64,000 bases of DNA from Dysidea avara (GCF_963678975.1 NC_089274.1:44608075-44672074); one strand, 5' to 3'; counted from the first letter of the stretch, positions 47,529-59,448 are shown. Numbers and translations are program-made. Notes: generated by a model not told the origin, from the letters alone.

Positions 47529-49416
47529 ATGAAGAATCTGCTAAGTCTTCCAATGGAGTTGCTAGTTTATATCGTGTCGTTTTTAACAACATATGACAAG
47601 GCAAAGCACGTGCGACACACGTTTCACGGAGATTACGAAGTGTGTGTAAAACACCCTCACTGTGGAAAGTGTTTGTATGGCCTTATTACCACAGTGGTGA
47701 AGAAAAGTTGTGTGAATAACGTGTTGAGGGTGAATGGACCACACGTGAATCGGTTAGCCTTTCCACATCACGTGACACTACCAAAGTTGTTTAAAATGTT
47801 GAAGCAATGCAGCAATCTGATAGAGCTTAGTCTACCAAGGATTGTGTTAGAGCCAAAGCAGCTAGGTAAGGTTTTACAGCACGTGAGACGGCTACAAAGA
47901 CTGGATATTCAATGGAATACGAATATCAAACAATTACTTCAGGTGGTTGGTGTAAACTTGAAAGAACTCACTATCAGAGTGAAGCCATACAAAGGATTCT
48001 ACACACCTGTGTCAACTAATATTGATTCATTTTTACATTACTGGATGTCAACTGGTTTTTCTCCACAAAATTTGACCATTGTTGATAGCTTCCAGTACAA
48101 CTGGGTTGGAGCTCTGTCTCACTGTTGGTATACTTCAAACTCCAGGTCACCAGCTGGTCGTACTGGCCATATTAAAGTTTACAGAAGTTTGAAAGCTTCA
48201 TTGCATATGTATCCTGTGTTACCAGAATTTCAGATAGATTTTGGGGGAAGCGTAACACAACCTTATGTGAAGCCTGGCAGTGTTGGTTTACTGCTGGAAT
48301 TGGAAGGAATTTATTTAAACTTAACTGATAGTAAGTACAGTGGTAAGGCAGTACAGATGGTAAAGTTGATGTCAATTCATTCAGTTATGTGTAAAGATAG
48401 TTTTAATCACAGCATCACTAATCTTCAGTCTGTAGTAGAATTTGATGTCTCTTGTTGTAGACTGTGTCCCGAGCACCTCAAACAAATAGGCATTACTTGT
48501 CCAAATCTCCAGCGACTTAACTTAATGCAAACTACACAACATAGTCATAGGGGAATTGAAGAACTTAATACACTCTGTCTAGCAAACTTAGATGGTCTAA
48601 ATACTATTGCCAGTTGCTGTCACAACTTACAAGGACTAAGCCTGTTAGGTATACCAGTAAAAGAGGTTGAGAATCAGACACGATTTTGGGAAATATTGAG
48701 TGATATGAGGCTTACCCACCTGGCGGTAAATTTGTGTATGTTGCTACCTTCTGCAAAAAATGAACAAAAGTTGATCAGCTTACTTAAGAAATGTTCTAGC
48801 CTACAAGCTTTAGAATTGACATCATGTTGCAGTGAATGCACACGTAAATTGACAGACAAGAGTCTATTCATACTATCCCAGTTCCCATCACTCATTCACT
48901 GTGTGTTCACCACACATAGTCACCACTGTAGCACTGTTTTACATGATATACTGATCAGTTGTGGGCAGTTAAAGTGTTTAAATTATACCGAGAGTGGCAG
49001 TACTGTTCATTCTTTCTCAGTTATAGACACTTGCAACCTCCTACAACAATTATGCATTTAATTCAGGTGTTTCTGACATCCCCGTTGCTTTTATGAGTAG
49101 CATATCAGCTCATGGTGGACTGATACATGTTGTGTTGTGTGTGAAGACAGTGACCAGTGATGGTATTACTGTACTTGTTGTGAACTCTCCTAATCTATTG
49201 ACACTTCACGTAAGTATGTATGATGGCATTTTGGATGATAAAGAAAGACCAATTCAACCAGAAGAATCCATGGTTAACCTGCGACAGATGTTTTCTCACA
49301 GAAAACTGTTCAAATTTGATGGTTGCATCCTTAAATCTCATCGTAAACCAGACGATTTCATTTTTAATCAAGAAAAACAGAAGTGTTACACAGATCTGTT
49401 CTCATTGTGGAGTTAA
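47529..49416 (+). CDS. F-box and leucine-rich-repeat protein, with one frameshift near the 3' end
   Basis: The first frame (47529-49061, 510 residues) starts MKNLLSLPMELLVYIVSFLTT, an F-box (about residues 4-40: LP-x-ELL-x-x-I-x-x-F-L). A series of leucine-rich repeats follows, for example CSNLIELSLPRI, VRRLQRLDIQWN, CPNLQRLNLMQT, CHNLQGLSLLGI and CSSLQALELTSCC. F-box/LRR proteins are substrate-recognition subunits of SCF ubiquitin ligases; that is family knowledge. The first frame ends LLQQLCI and stop. The next frame continues the repeat pattern without a stop (from about 49056, GVSDIPVAFMSSISAHGG, then SPNLLTLHV) to 49416, about 118 residues. One extra base in the TTT at about 49057-49059 explains it. 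The gene is otherwise intronless. Either a recent frameshift or a sequence error is possible. Confidence 0.82.
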
Positions 49417-50957
49417 AATGCAAACAAAGGGACACTACATGTGTACAACTATTGTGTCTGTAGACTTGTATTACTATGTATAGCTACTAACAAAATTGCA
49501 TTTACATGTTATAGACATATAATATAACCTTGCAAGTATGTTTTGAACGAACTATGTGTACTCTAATAGAACATACACTTTAATAATGGTGTGATAAATC
49601 ACTAGCAAACTGTAGGATGTATCTAGTCATAGATGACAAGCAGTCACTTATAAAAATTTAACATCTTCATATTATGCAGTGTCCAGTAGCTTGAATGATA
49701 TGATGCATATGCACAAGCAGATTTAGCTACAGATGTGAAACTTGTGAAAATGCAATATAGGTATAACCAGTACAGCTATTGTGTTAAGCACTCATTCAAA
49801 GCAAATAGTGTGCAATCATTGTCAAACCCCAACAGGCACATCTCAAAAGTGAATGACGTATTGTGACTGTACAATTTGTCATTAGCCTTTATAGCTTTGC
49901 AAATGTACAGAAAAAAAAATAACATGCAAATATATTGCATGTCTCTATAAATGAGTGCTGAACACAATGCTATAATTTGCTAATGTTGTTAGTGATGCAG
50001 TTCAATTGAGCAGTGTGTATAACCAAGATACATATGAAGTCATTAAACAGAGCATTAGTTTATTTATTATATATCAAATTGAACCAAAAGGCTATGCCTG
50101 CACAAGAGGGCAGGGTCTGGGAGGCACAGATATAAATATAAGAACATAAAAAGGACCAAATAATTTTAATTTGTAAAAAAAATTCTAGCAAGATACACAG
50201 TTTAGCATGCCCATGAGTTGGTGCCGCAGATGCAAGTTTTCATACTCAGTGGTGTTACTTATGGTGACTGTTCTGTTAGAGTATCTTGATATTGTGTATA
50301 GTTTTTATTTATTTGGGGGGGGGGGGGGGGGGGGGGGAGGGAGCATGTACTCCCTGCCTTGTGTTTTGCACACACATACAAGACACTTAAGTAATTACAT
50401 ATAATATAAGCAAAAAGTTGTAACAAGAGTACATAATAATAAAAAAGAGAGAGTGTCCTACTAGTATAGACTCCCAAAACACACTGAGTCAAGTGATGAT
50501 GCAACAAGCTGTATATTTACCCAATGTGTTAAATGCTTTGATCTACAACATGAAGGCACAGCTCAAGAGGCACAGTATATTTCAGTAGAAGTCACTGATG
50601 TGCAGTCCCATTGACACCAATCAAGCAAGCCTTTCACTTGACTATAAGCATTAAAGTAAAACAAGAATATCCTGAAGTTTGCTGATAGCTTGACTCAGTG
50701 CATTTGTAAGGGCTATATTGAGAGTCGGATGCTCTCTCTATTATTTACTCTTGGTTGTAATACACACACACATATTAACACAGGAAATAATAATTTGTAT
50801 AACACAATGAAAATTGTGGAGTGTACAATTGTTAAGCCATGTATATAACCATGAGCTTATAAGCACTGATGGCACCTTCAGTGCTTATAAGCTACTGATA
50901 TAATCCACTGGAGTCATAACTTGTAATTTCACAATACATCATTACTGACATACACAT
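49417..50957. other. Intergenic stretch with simple repeats
   Basis: No supported gene. Window-wide motif copies lie at 49558-49580 and 50267-50292. A run of about 24 G lies at 50314-50337. cttcagtgcttataagc at 50877 pairs with gcttataagcactgatggca at 50851, a short hairpin. Confidence 0.45.
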
Positions 50958-50965
50958 CACTTAAC

Positions 50966-51298
50966 CAGCGGCGGAGGAAGTAGTTGATATGAGGGGGGGC
51001 TGGGCTGACCCAGACTTATTTCTATAGTTTGGTAAGGTGAGACCAAAAAAAAAAAAAAGGTCGCAACCACCTGACAAGAGCTTTCCACCTCACCAGCTAC
51101 CATTTCTAGCTGATAAACTACATAAAAATCCTTTCATAGCTCGCTACACACTGACTACTTTATTAGAGTGACTGCTCTATTAGAGTATCTCGATCTTTAT
51201 CACGGTTTTCAGCCCCACTCCAAGAAAGATCAATTCGGTGAGATATCATTCTGAGGGGGGGCTTTAGCCCCCTAGCCCCCCCCTTTCCGCCGCCTATG
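50966..51298. mobile_element. 333-bp hAT-like MITE, 8-bp target duplication
   Basis: Ends cagcggcggaggaag and, on the - strand, cataggcggcggaaag. Perfect flanking duplication cacttaac (50958-50965, 51299-51306). G-rich and C-rich subterminal tracts. Two motif copies inside at 51160-51196, the second ending in the full gagtatctcgatc form. Non-coding. Confidence 0.87.
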
Positions 51299-51798
51299 CA
51301 CTTAACATTCCTAACACAAAATAATTTTGACCTGCTACTCTACAATGTTGTCTATTCTACACATGACAGTTCATACATTTCTATAAAGCTACACGCTTTA
51401 GAATTTTAGGGTGACAGTGAAACAAAATAGTTGTATATAATACTATACCAATTTGATACCTCAGATCAAAGGATACCACATGGTTATATTTATGTATTAC
51501 CCTGACCATAACTGCCTTTGATGCTGAGGCAGTTACAAAGCATCAGTTCCCTTTGATTCTTTATATAAAGTTGCTTAAAGTTTGCATTGTGGGTTTGAGT
51601 TTAGCATGTCAGTTTAGTTAAGCCAAGCATTCTCTTGAAGGAAAAATAATTGAGTGAGTGGATGAATCTGATGTGCATGTAACAATCCATCTAACAGTAC
51701 TAATGCTTTAGCGTATACACAGTGATAATATAAAGACATTGAATCCATCCATAACATGTACATGCATTTGAAATACATGACCAAGTTGGTTAGTCAGT
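51299..51798. other. 3' flank of the ENGASE-like gene
   Basis: No further gene or repeat recognised. The 3' UTR of the - strand gene probably lies here. Confidence 0.4.
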
Positions 51799-54700
51799 TC
51801 AGTCCCAGTTCATGGCTAGTGTGGGACAGTCAGCAATAACTGATTTCCTTCCTGACTGGGTCACACTCTGGATGTAAAACACCACCTCACTGTGTTGCTT
51901 CTTTATAAAAGTTGCAGGCAATTTTAACTCATTCACTCTAAAACAAGTATTAAAAGCCCTGCCAGTGAAATTAAAAGAATCTTTCTGATCAAATTGATGG
52001 TAGACATTGTAGTGTAGTGTGGGATCAATAGGATTATTCTGATGGAGTTGCCAGTGTAGTGTAGCAGAGAGTGTTGTGTTTGTCTGGGAACATGACACCT
52101 CCGAACAGCTCAGGTGTGACACTGATGCATGAATGTAGTCAAGTCCAATACACCTGGGATTCAACAACTGTGAGGAAACACCAATGATGACATTAAACTT
52201 AAATGTTGTTTTGTACAGTATAACTATATAGTGGTGAGTCTATTGAGTTAGTACCTTGATTTCACCAATGCTGAGATCAAAGGTATTATCCTCCATTGAA
52301 TCAGCAGGTGGCTCACACACAAGCCGTATTTCACGTACTGTAGCAGTTGACAACTGCTTGCTGGTGACAAAGAAGTAACTGTGGGGAGAAAAAAGTAAAC
52401 AAAGTTATTCACAAAATAAATAGCGCCTTGACGTATCTACACAAACACACTGCTAACATATACTACATTCGCTAGCCCACCATGTTGTCCATTCTCCAGA
52501 TGTCAACTCTTCTTGCCCAGTGAATTTCTTATGCACTAATTTGGAATAGGAGGGCGGTAGTGGAGCAAAGCAGATGTAGTTGCTTTGGTCGATGCCTGAC
52601 ACCCCGGGAACTTGATGATCACCTGATTTGATGATTCCATATTTGGAGAGCAGCACTTGATCAACAGAGTCAGGTTCTACAGAATAACAAAAACTGTGAA
52701 TTACTGTAATAATCATATATGTATAAAACTATACACAAAACTTATTAGGCCTGGCCTATTATGTTCAATTTTTCCCGAGTATGCTTGTTGAAAAAATCAA
52801 GCCAAATAGTGCTTTCAGAATAGAACTTATGCTCAAAAACTGATTGTTTTATTGTGTTCATTATTTGTGACCCAGTCTGGGAAAAATGGACTTATCACCT
52901 ATTTAAAAGTATCGAAAAATGCTGGTTTTAAGTATTTAGTGTGTTGTACCTTGCCAATGGTTAAAGCTATGTGTACCAAACTTTCACATGTTTTACACCA
53001 ATTCTTTACCTTCCAGAGCATCCACTGTGCAAGTAGCCAACAACTAAGTTTTCTGCCATTTTAGATAGTTTTTAAGCTGTGGTTGACTGTATCAGGTAAT
53101 CGCCAAAAGGGAGGGAGACAGGCTGTTTTAAAAATTTGAAAAGGAAGGCGCATGGGATGAATTAGGTGAAGTCATGGGCCATTCAGGTATCAAAACTGGC
53201 TAAAATGAAAAGAAATCCACAGAAGAGGTATTTATTCAACACCACAGAGCTGTACAGCCACATACAACCATGACCAGAGCTCCATTAAGGCCCCACACCG
53301 CATGTACGGATCACCACTGGGCTTGGGAAAAGCAGCCAGCAAAACCAGACCACTCAAGTCTAACTGATTTTGATTGCAAATTAGGTAGTTCATTCATGTA
53401 GCTTTGTGTTCTGGGTGAAAAATCCAATCTGCTGACATGGGCGATAAGACCGGTTTTCCAAGACTGGGTCACATATGCTTTCTTTTTGGTGCATGCACTG
53501 TGAATTGTAATAGAAATTATTGCTATAATTCTGGCACAATGTTCAGTTACTTATTACGCTACAATAAATAGTATGAGTATTCATTAGTTTATTCATTATT
53601 TGATTCATTGGTATTCATTAAGAAATATTCAGATTTGTTAAGAGATATGTTTATTAGATAATTTATTGTTAAAAGTTGCTGAAAACTGAAAATTGATTAA
53701 AACTGTCATTCATTGACAACTATAAAGCAAGTACATATATGTGAAAGACATTTCATTGCATAACATTCAAACTGTAGCAGAATTCAGAGTGAATTTAACC
53801 CTTTCAAACACCTAGTTATATTCTTAATTTGTTATAACATCAGGAATATTCAGTTCCCAAAATTCGATATTCATTTTACCCCTAAGGTTTAATTTTATGG
53901 TTTGGGTGGGTAGTTTATTATTCAATACAATCTTGACTGCTTTACAGAGTTAGCTGAATGCTCTATTAGAGTATTTTGACCTGTTATTGATCACTTCCCC
54001 TCGAAGAGAAAGGGCTAAAGCTGCCTCCTCCTGACGTTGAGGTGGCCTTCAGCCCATCTAGCCTGCTGTCCTCCATGTAAGCAAGTTAGTTTTAACTACT
54101 TCCATACAATCACAAAACATTGAGACGATGGAATAATGATGACGACTTGTATGATCTCACCTAAATAGGTGGTGAGACATAGCAATGTGGGCAGGCATAC
54201 CTCACATCACTATTGCCCTGCAGGAGGCTACACCATGTCATGTTTCATAGTACAGGTATGAGTATCTAAAGTTCACAAACACATTATGTACCACACATAC
54301 AACACACACACACACACACACAACACACACACACACACAACACACACACACACACACATACAACACACACACACACACACACACATACACACACACACAA
54401 CACACACACTAATGTAGTTACATCACCTTTGTCCTCATGAGGAGGAGCTCGTGGGTCAAGGATGACATAACGGGGTGCCTTGTTTGTGTGCAGCTGAAGA
54501 GAGTGCAGTAAACTGCCAGGTCTTTCCAGTGAGTAAGTGTATGCCACCAACAGTGGCTTGTTGAAGTTTGCCTCAGTCAAGAACAACCTGCAGTGTTGTG
54601 ACATAAATGAAATTGAGCATGTAGTCAACATCAAAAGTGAGGAAGCAGTTTAAACAAAACTTGTTAATGATATTCGCTACATACCTAATGACAGTCCTAC

Positions 54701-55307
54701 TGCTCACACCATACTTGAACACCTTCCCTGCAACATTCAGTGAACTGCCATTATTGTAAGCCAGCTTTGTGCTGATGTCTACCGTGTTGATGAACAAGCT
54801 ACCCTGTGTAATGAGTTAACATCAGTTAATCTCTTCTAGCACAGTAGAACCTCAACTATCTGAACAAATTGCCGATACACTATTGTGAATAAACTGGCAC
54901 ACAGGTATTTGGATAATGGAGATCCCACTGTGCTATGTAATGTAGTGTGTGTATGTGATTGTAGGCATACACACCTACGTGTATATCTGTGTGTAGTGTG
55001 TAGGTTGTGTCTATTATGTCAATCCATCCCAACATACAGTGTAAAGTACAACACTACCTTTATTCCTAGTTCAAACATGTCCTTGTCAAAGGTCAGTTGA
55101 CAGTCCTGTGTGCTGTGATTAGTCCATGATCCTCTATGTAGCACCTGCCAGTATAAATATCATCATAACAGGAAGAGTAGCTCTCAATAAGAGAGCACCT
55201 TGCCATCCACTGCTACTACGTGACCAAATCCTCTACAGAATGATGCCACCAGAGGGAGCCCATCCACAATACGAGACTCACAATGTGGCTCCAGTAGAGT
55301 CCAAAAC
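51799..55307 (-). CDS. ENGASE: Endo-beta-N-acetylglucosaminidase (ENGASE-like, GH85), C-terminal half in seven exons; 5' part missing
   Basis: ENGASE is a cytosolic enzyme that cleaves the GlcNAc-GlcNAc core of free N-glycans. On the - strand the exons are 55307-55199 (FWTLLEPHCESRIVDGLPLV, ASFCRGFG), 55144-55058 (VLHRGSWTNHSTQDCQL), 54803-54685 (SLFINTVDIS, LAYNNGSSLNVAGKV), 54587-54427 (RLFLTEANFNKPLLVAYTYS), 52676-52481 (EPDSVDQVLL, ending EWTT), 52378-52255 (CYFFVTSKQLS, FDLSIGEIK) and 52167-51799 (LLNPRC, TLSATLHWQL, GRAFNTCFRV), with the stop at 51799-51801. All introns are GT-AG and all phases agree. The FWxxLE...LPxxxSFCxGxG, GGSSLxxxG, RLF, FxxxxGEI and GLAF-like blocks follow the order seen in animal ENGASE. 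The catalytic GH85 barrel should precede these exons but is not found on this strand up to 64000, so the gene is partial, displaced or broken upstream. Confidence 0.72.
52866..53473. mobile_element. 608-bp non-autonomous element in an ENGASE intron
   Basis: Terminal inverted repeats of about 20 bp: left tgtgacccagtctgggaaaa, right complement tgtgacccagtcttggaaaa. The element sits in the 1.75-kb intron (52677-54426). No target duplication could be fixed. The inside is GC-richer than the flanks and non-coding. Confidence 0.65.
53949..53982. repeat. Copy of the window-wide CTCTATTAGAG motif in an ENGASE intron
   Basis: ctgaatgctctattagagta followed by ttttgacc. It is followed by a GC-richer patch (cctcctgacgttgaggtggc) that may be the rest of a repeat whose ends are not visible. 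Confidence 0.6.
54297..54411. repeat. Interrupted (CA)n microsatellite in an ENGASE intron
   Basis: About 115 bp of (CA)n with AA and AT interruptions, starting 16 bp after the splice donor at 54426 (reading on the - strand). Confidence 0.95.
54842..54940. mobile_element. ~100-bp MITE remnant in an ENGASE intron
   Basis: agcacagtagaacctcaact at the left and ggagatcccactgtgct at the right are imperfect inverted repeats of the CAGTGRAACC group seen at 39824-40409 and 42701-42865. The insertion lies between two ENGASE exons. Boundaries are approximate. Confidence 0.5.
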
Positions 55308-55802
55308 CTGAATAACAACACATACTGGATGAAATATGTTGTGTGTATTGTGTACCACTGCCTATAGGCAGACCGAGGTGATTATGAGTACTGCCAGTGA
55401 ACGTGATTTCTTGCATACATATGATTTATAAATGATAATATTGTACACCTCGATTATCCAAACTAATTGGGGGGAAAGGTGTTAATAGTATGTAAAATTG
55501 AACTTCCGTACATTTACATACAGAGCTTTGCTCAACTACTCTAATAAAGCATACACTTGTTGACAAAATACCCTAATTGAGCAGTCCATTTGGTGTTTGG
55601 ATAATAGAGTTCAGTTATCTGTGTTCGGACAATCAGATTTACATTGTACCTGTATCTATTACATAAAAGTGTGCACATATTTACTGTATTTGAAAATTAA
55701 AACAAAGCTCTAGTAATAGAGATCACCTGTGTACATCACTTTAACAGTTATTATAAAATGGTTGCATGTGCACTGTATGTTTCACTGTCCTGCTGTAGTA
55801 GA
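55308..55802. other. Region upstream of the first recognised ENGASE exon
   Basis: No GH85 catalytic exon could be recognised. 55535-55590 holds diverged copies of the window-wide motif. ccaaactaattgggg and ggataatagagttcagttat suggest MITE remnants. Confidence 0.4.
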
Positions 55803-56285
55803 GTGACTTAAGGTTACGGTATAGTCATGGGCAATCATTCAAAATTTTGAATGCCTATCAATTCTTTTTGAGAAGACTATATAAAACCAGTCTAACAGCG
55901 TGAAAAGTTTTAAATGAAGGTGAAGCCCTTCATATTTAATTTTTTTATGTAGCTACAGTGTAGTTTGAGGCAGGTGGAACACTACAATTTGTTGTAGTAA
56001 CAGAAGTGAGCCAGCCCATACATTGCTCAGTCCCAGCTGTCACTACCATGTTTTTCTGCCAAATACAGCAAAAGCTGTAGGCTCTATTGGAATTTCTGGG
56101 GCATAGTGATACTGTATATTAAATTTAATAGGTCCTGAGGAAGCGTTTTTGGCGTGTTTCTTCCCAAGACTCAGATACAAGCCTTCAAAGAGCTTGTTTC
56201 ACTTATTTATCCCTGCTTGGGTTAATGCAGGTTTTGCAATTTGTTCCGCCCACGCATTTTAAACTATTCTGTAACCTTAAGTCAC
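55803..56285. mobile_element. ~483-bp element with GTGACTTAAGGTTAC ends
   Basis: The left end gtgacttaaggttacggtat and the right end, on the - strand, gtgacttaaggttacagaat form inverted repeats of about 20 bp. The duplication at the target is not clear. No coding capacity. Its position upstream of the ENGASE exons may relate to loss of the 5' half of that gene. Confidence 0.62.
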
Positions 56286-57263
56286 AGTTGATAATCGCCT
56301 ACTATCAGGTACAAGTACTAATACATTAGAAGGGTGAGAGCATAGCCAGTCTGCTTTTTAGCTACACAACAAAATTGATCAATTCGCTGTGTATTTCAAA
56401 ACAGTTCCACATGTAAGTTAGTATGGCGGGACTAAACTGCTCTTTTTTCATAACTAGGTCAGGAAACTCTTTAAAATACAGTGGGAAAATATTAATAGGC
56501 ATTTGGCTTTGTGAGTGTGCCAGCAATAAGTGGACTATGTTGGAAACCCATGCTCTCTTATTTTTATAATATGTTAAGACCTCATGAAGGTGAAGCACAC
56601 CTAATGTAAGAGTTAGTGTCACAGCTCTATGTCATGTTTTTCTCATGCACGAAAACAAAAACTTTATTTACAATAGTACACAGTTGAAGAAAGACTGGGG
56701 AAACTCCATCATGACGAGTGGGTTAGCCAATTTAAGGGAAAATAGTACTGAGCTAGCTTTCTAACAGCAGCATTAATCCTTGTATTCAGCTATAAACCAA
56801 TATTCAAAGGTCCTGATATGTATTTTCAGCTGCAAAGTGATGACGCCAAGCAACTAACAGCACAACAACTATTGGTTGGTACAGAGAATGAAATGAGACA
56901 CCATAATTTCCTTCTTAATGTAGCTTCCATGGTTCGCAGCTTTATGACTCATGTGATCACAAAAATAACCTGTGATCATACAGAAATTGTTTATTGGGAT
57001 TCCAAGTGGATACTCTCTACACTATAAACACAATAATGCAGACTGCATGAGGCGATAGTGGGCTATAGTAAATCTGCAGCATAAGAGCTGCTTGGAGTGT
57101 ATTCAAGGTGATAAACAACAGTCCATGATCAACATGTGAACTATACTTATATTGGAATGTAAACTAGTTTTTATACATGTTACCACAAAAACATCCTATA
57201 TGTGTGTGGGCATTCCCTAGGGAGTTGCCCTTCTGTGCCTATAAGTTACAGTAGATTATATGT
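56286..57263. other. Intergenic stretch, one weak coding candidate
   Basis: The + strand ORF 56818-57027 could be an exon after tattttcag at 56820-56828. Its end, TEIVYWDSKWILSTL, weakly resembles the VxWYDSVxxxGxL block of GH85 catalytic domains (see findings). Nothing else was seen. Confidence 0.3.
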
Positions 57264-57268
57264 AATGT

Positions 57269-58570
57269 CAAGGCCGGAGGAGACGGTCCGGTTGGTCAGG
57301 ACTGAGCCGGACCAATAATCTGGAGTTGAACCAACTAGCTGACCAGCTCGAACTACATTACTCTCATGCAATCTTTGGACGATCACATCTACATGTAGCT
57401 ACGTACATTTTACAAATGTTATTGAAAATGCATGACACGAGTAGTTACATAGTTTCTCAGCCTAACTAAAGCACAGAACTACACGTATAGTACCTCCAAT
57501 TACTTTACAGTACAGCATAGCATTTGTATCGTTTCGTACAGAAATGATTGTGGGTTCTATACGTACAGTATCACGTGTGCTGACAGTTGGCATTTATCAC
57601 GTGTAAGGCAGGCGCCTTCTTTGATTCTAAACCAACACACTTATATCACAATTCAGTCTTCATAAAATAATCATTAGCATTCCTTGGCTTGTCTCTCTTG
57701 GCTTCCTTTACTGGGCGAAGGGCTGGCAGTGACAAACCAGATGACTCATCCCACGGCAAGAAGCTGTACACCCATACATTACATGGTGGCCATCTGGATG
57801 AGATGTTGAGTAGAAATCACTCCTCTTCAACTACCCACTCGTCCTGTCGAGATACTGAGCAAACTCTCAGTCTCACCCACATCGCGCCATTTTCGAATAC
57901 TGATTGGTCTCGTGACAGTATATTTACGTGATGATCCGTTCACTTCATACAAACCAGTATAGTAGTATACTGTATTTTTGTAGCTGTGTAGCTTTTTATT
58001 GTAGCTGTGTGAATTCACTGTATAGCTAGTAATTATATCCTAGCTAAAGGGGGCCATGCTGCATGGGTTCCCTGTGAAATTTGGGGGGAAAGTTGCAAGT
58101 TGCTATCTAGTTTTACTTTAAAATTTAGCATCAATTTTAAATTTTAAGGCATTTTCAAGCCTTTAAATTGCAAAATTTCTGCAGCTCCTGGTGGTTGCAC
58201 CCCCAAACCCCCCCTTGAACTTCTAATTGCTAGCTATAACTAAATGAACCATAAAGCAAGTTTCATGCTGTGTCCCCTGTATGTCAGGTCTACAATTATA
58301 CATAGTATAGAAAGTCTGAAGAACAACAGATAGGCTTGAGCATATTTATATAGCTAGCTAGCAGTGAAATATCACTAAAATTGCATATCTGAGTGTCTAA
58401 TTTTCCAAAATTTCCTGTGGGGGCATGCCCCCAGACCCCCCTAGAATGCTCGTGTTTCACACTTCACAGACACTGTGCAACAGCTCCTCTCTCATTGGCA
58501 TGTATATAGTAGCAATTTCAACATTATAGTCAATGGCCTGACCAACTCAATTTTTCTTCCTCTGGCCCTG
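57269..58570. mobile_element. 1.3-kb hAT-like element, 5-bp target duplication
   Basis: Ends CAAGGCCGGAGGA and, on the - strand, CAGGGCCAGAGGA, each followed inward by gttggtcagg within about 35 bp. Flanking duplication aatgt (57264-57268, 58571-58575). The body from 57310 onward equals 45499-46768 of the composite element. It contains a GGGGCATGCCCC palindrome near 58420. The frame at 57689-57931 is partly shared with the other copy but has no recognisable domain. Confidence 0.85.
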
Positions 58571-58704
58571 AATGTGCAGTTAGTTGATAAGAAATTGGAC
58601 AGTCGCATAGTACTATACAGTATAGTATAGAGAAGTATTCTTGCTTACAAGGTCATAAAGGTATCCTAAGTGCATCTGTTCAGTTGTAACGCAGTAGCTC
58701 TACA

Positions 58705-59448
58705 ATGACCACTACTACCATTACTACAATAATACTACTACTGGTTGTTGGGATAATATCCATTCACTGTTGTCACCAGTGAAACTAATGTATACCACAT
58801 CAACAACTGTTGTGATCTAGGATATGGCCATTTCACCTTCTCCATGAAGACTAGACAATCAGGAATTTATGTCATTCCCAATGTCTGTAGGGATGATCAT
58901 TTGGAGGCTGAGGCTTATTGTGACACTATCAATGGAGGAGGAGGATGGTTAGTGGTACAGAGGAGACAAGATGGATCTGTTGACTTTAACAGGACCTGGG
59001 TTGAGTATGAAGATGGATTTGGCAAATTAACTGGAGAATTTTGGTATGGATTGAGAGCCCTCCATTGTCTTACTGGTCAAGGTGGTTGGGAAATGAGAAT
59101 GGACCTCCGGTTCCAAAATAGAACTAAAGTTTTCTCCAATATGAACAGTTTAAAGCTGCATCAGCTAGACAAGTATAAACTAACTGTTGGAGGATTCCAG
59201 GGGACCACTACTGATCCAATGGCATATCACAATGAACTGAACTTTACAACTAAAGACAATGACAATAATGAATGGCCTGATGGTAACTGTGCTTTAGCTT
59301 GTGGTCCTAACAATCCAATTGGAGGATGGTGGTTTACCAAACTAGGTTGTTGGAAGTTTAATCCCATATAGCATACTACGATATAAGAGATGCCATTTAC
59401 ATCAACAAGGAGTGGCTTAATCTCCCATTCACAGAAATCAAGACTTAA
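58705..59448 (+). pseudogene. FReD gene 4, pseudogene
   Basis: The start ATGACCACTACTACC with a hydrophobic signal (IILLLVVGIIS) is clear. The frame breaks around 58750-58755 and stops at TGA. The next frame carries on with INNCCDLGYGHFTF, SGIYVIPNVCRDDHL, GGGGWLVVQRRQDGSVDFN and WVEYEDGFGKLTGEFW up to CGPNNPIGGWWF. A second break turns the expected DCWH into TKLGCWKFNPI and stop at about 59371. Beyond it AIYIN and TEIKT remain in another frame, with the terminal PFQC lost. It belongs with gene 3. Only the short tcagtagctctacaatg remains of the conserved promoter; no TATAAAAG is seen upstream. The hAT-like element ending at 58570 lies about 110 bp upstream and may have cut the promoter off. 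Confidence 0.88.

Noticed and set aside
49093-49416. A separate 107-residue gene after the F-box gene
   Set aside because: The frame continues the leucine-rich repeat pattern and is open upstream of its ATG right up to the frameshift, so it is the 3' end of the same gene.
54284-54426. C-terminal extension rich in Cys and Val on the ENGASE exon
   Set aside because: It is read-through of the exon into the (CA)n repeat beyond the splice donor at 54426; the phase of the next exon supports splicing there.
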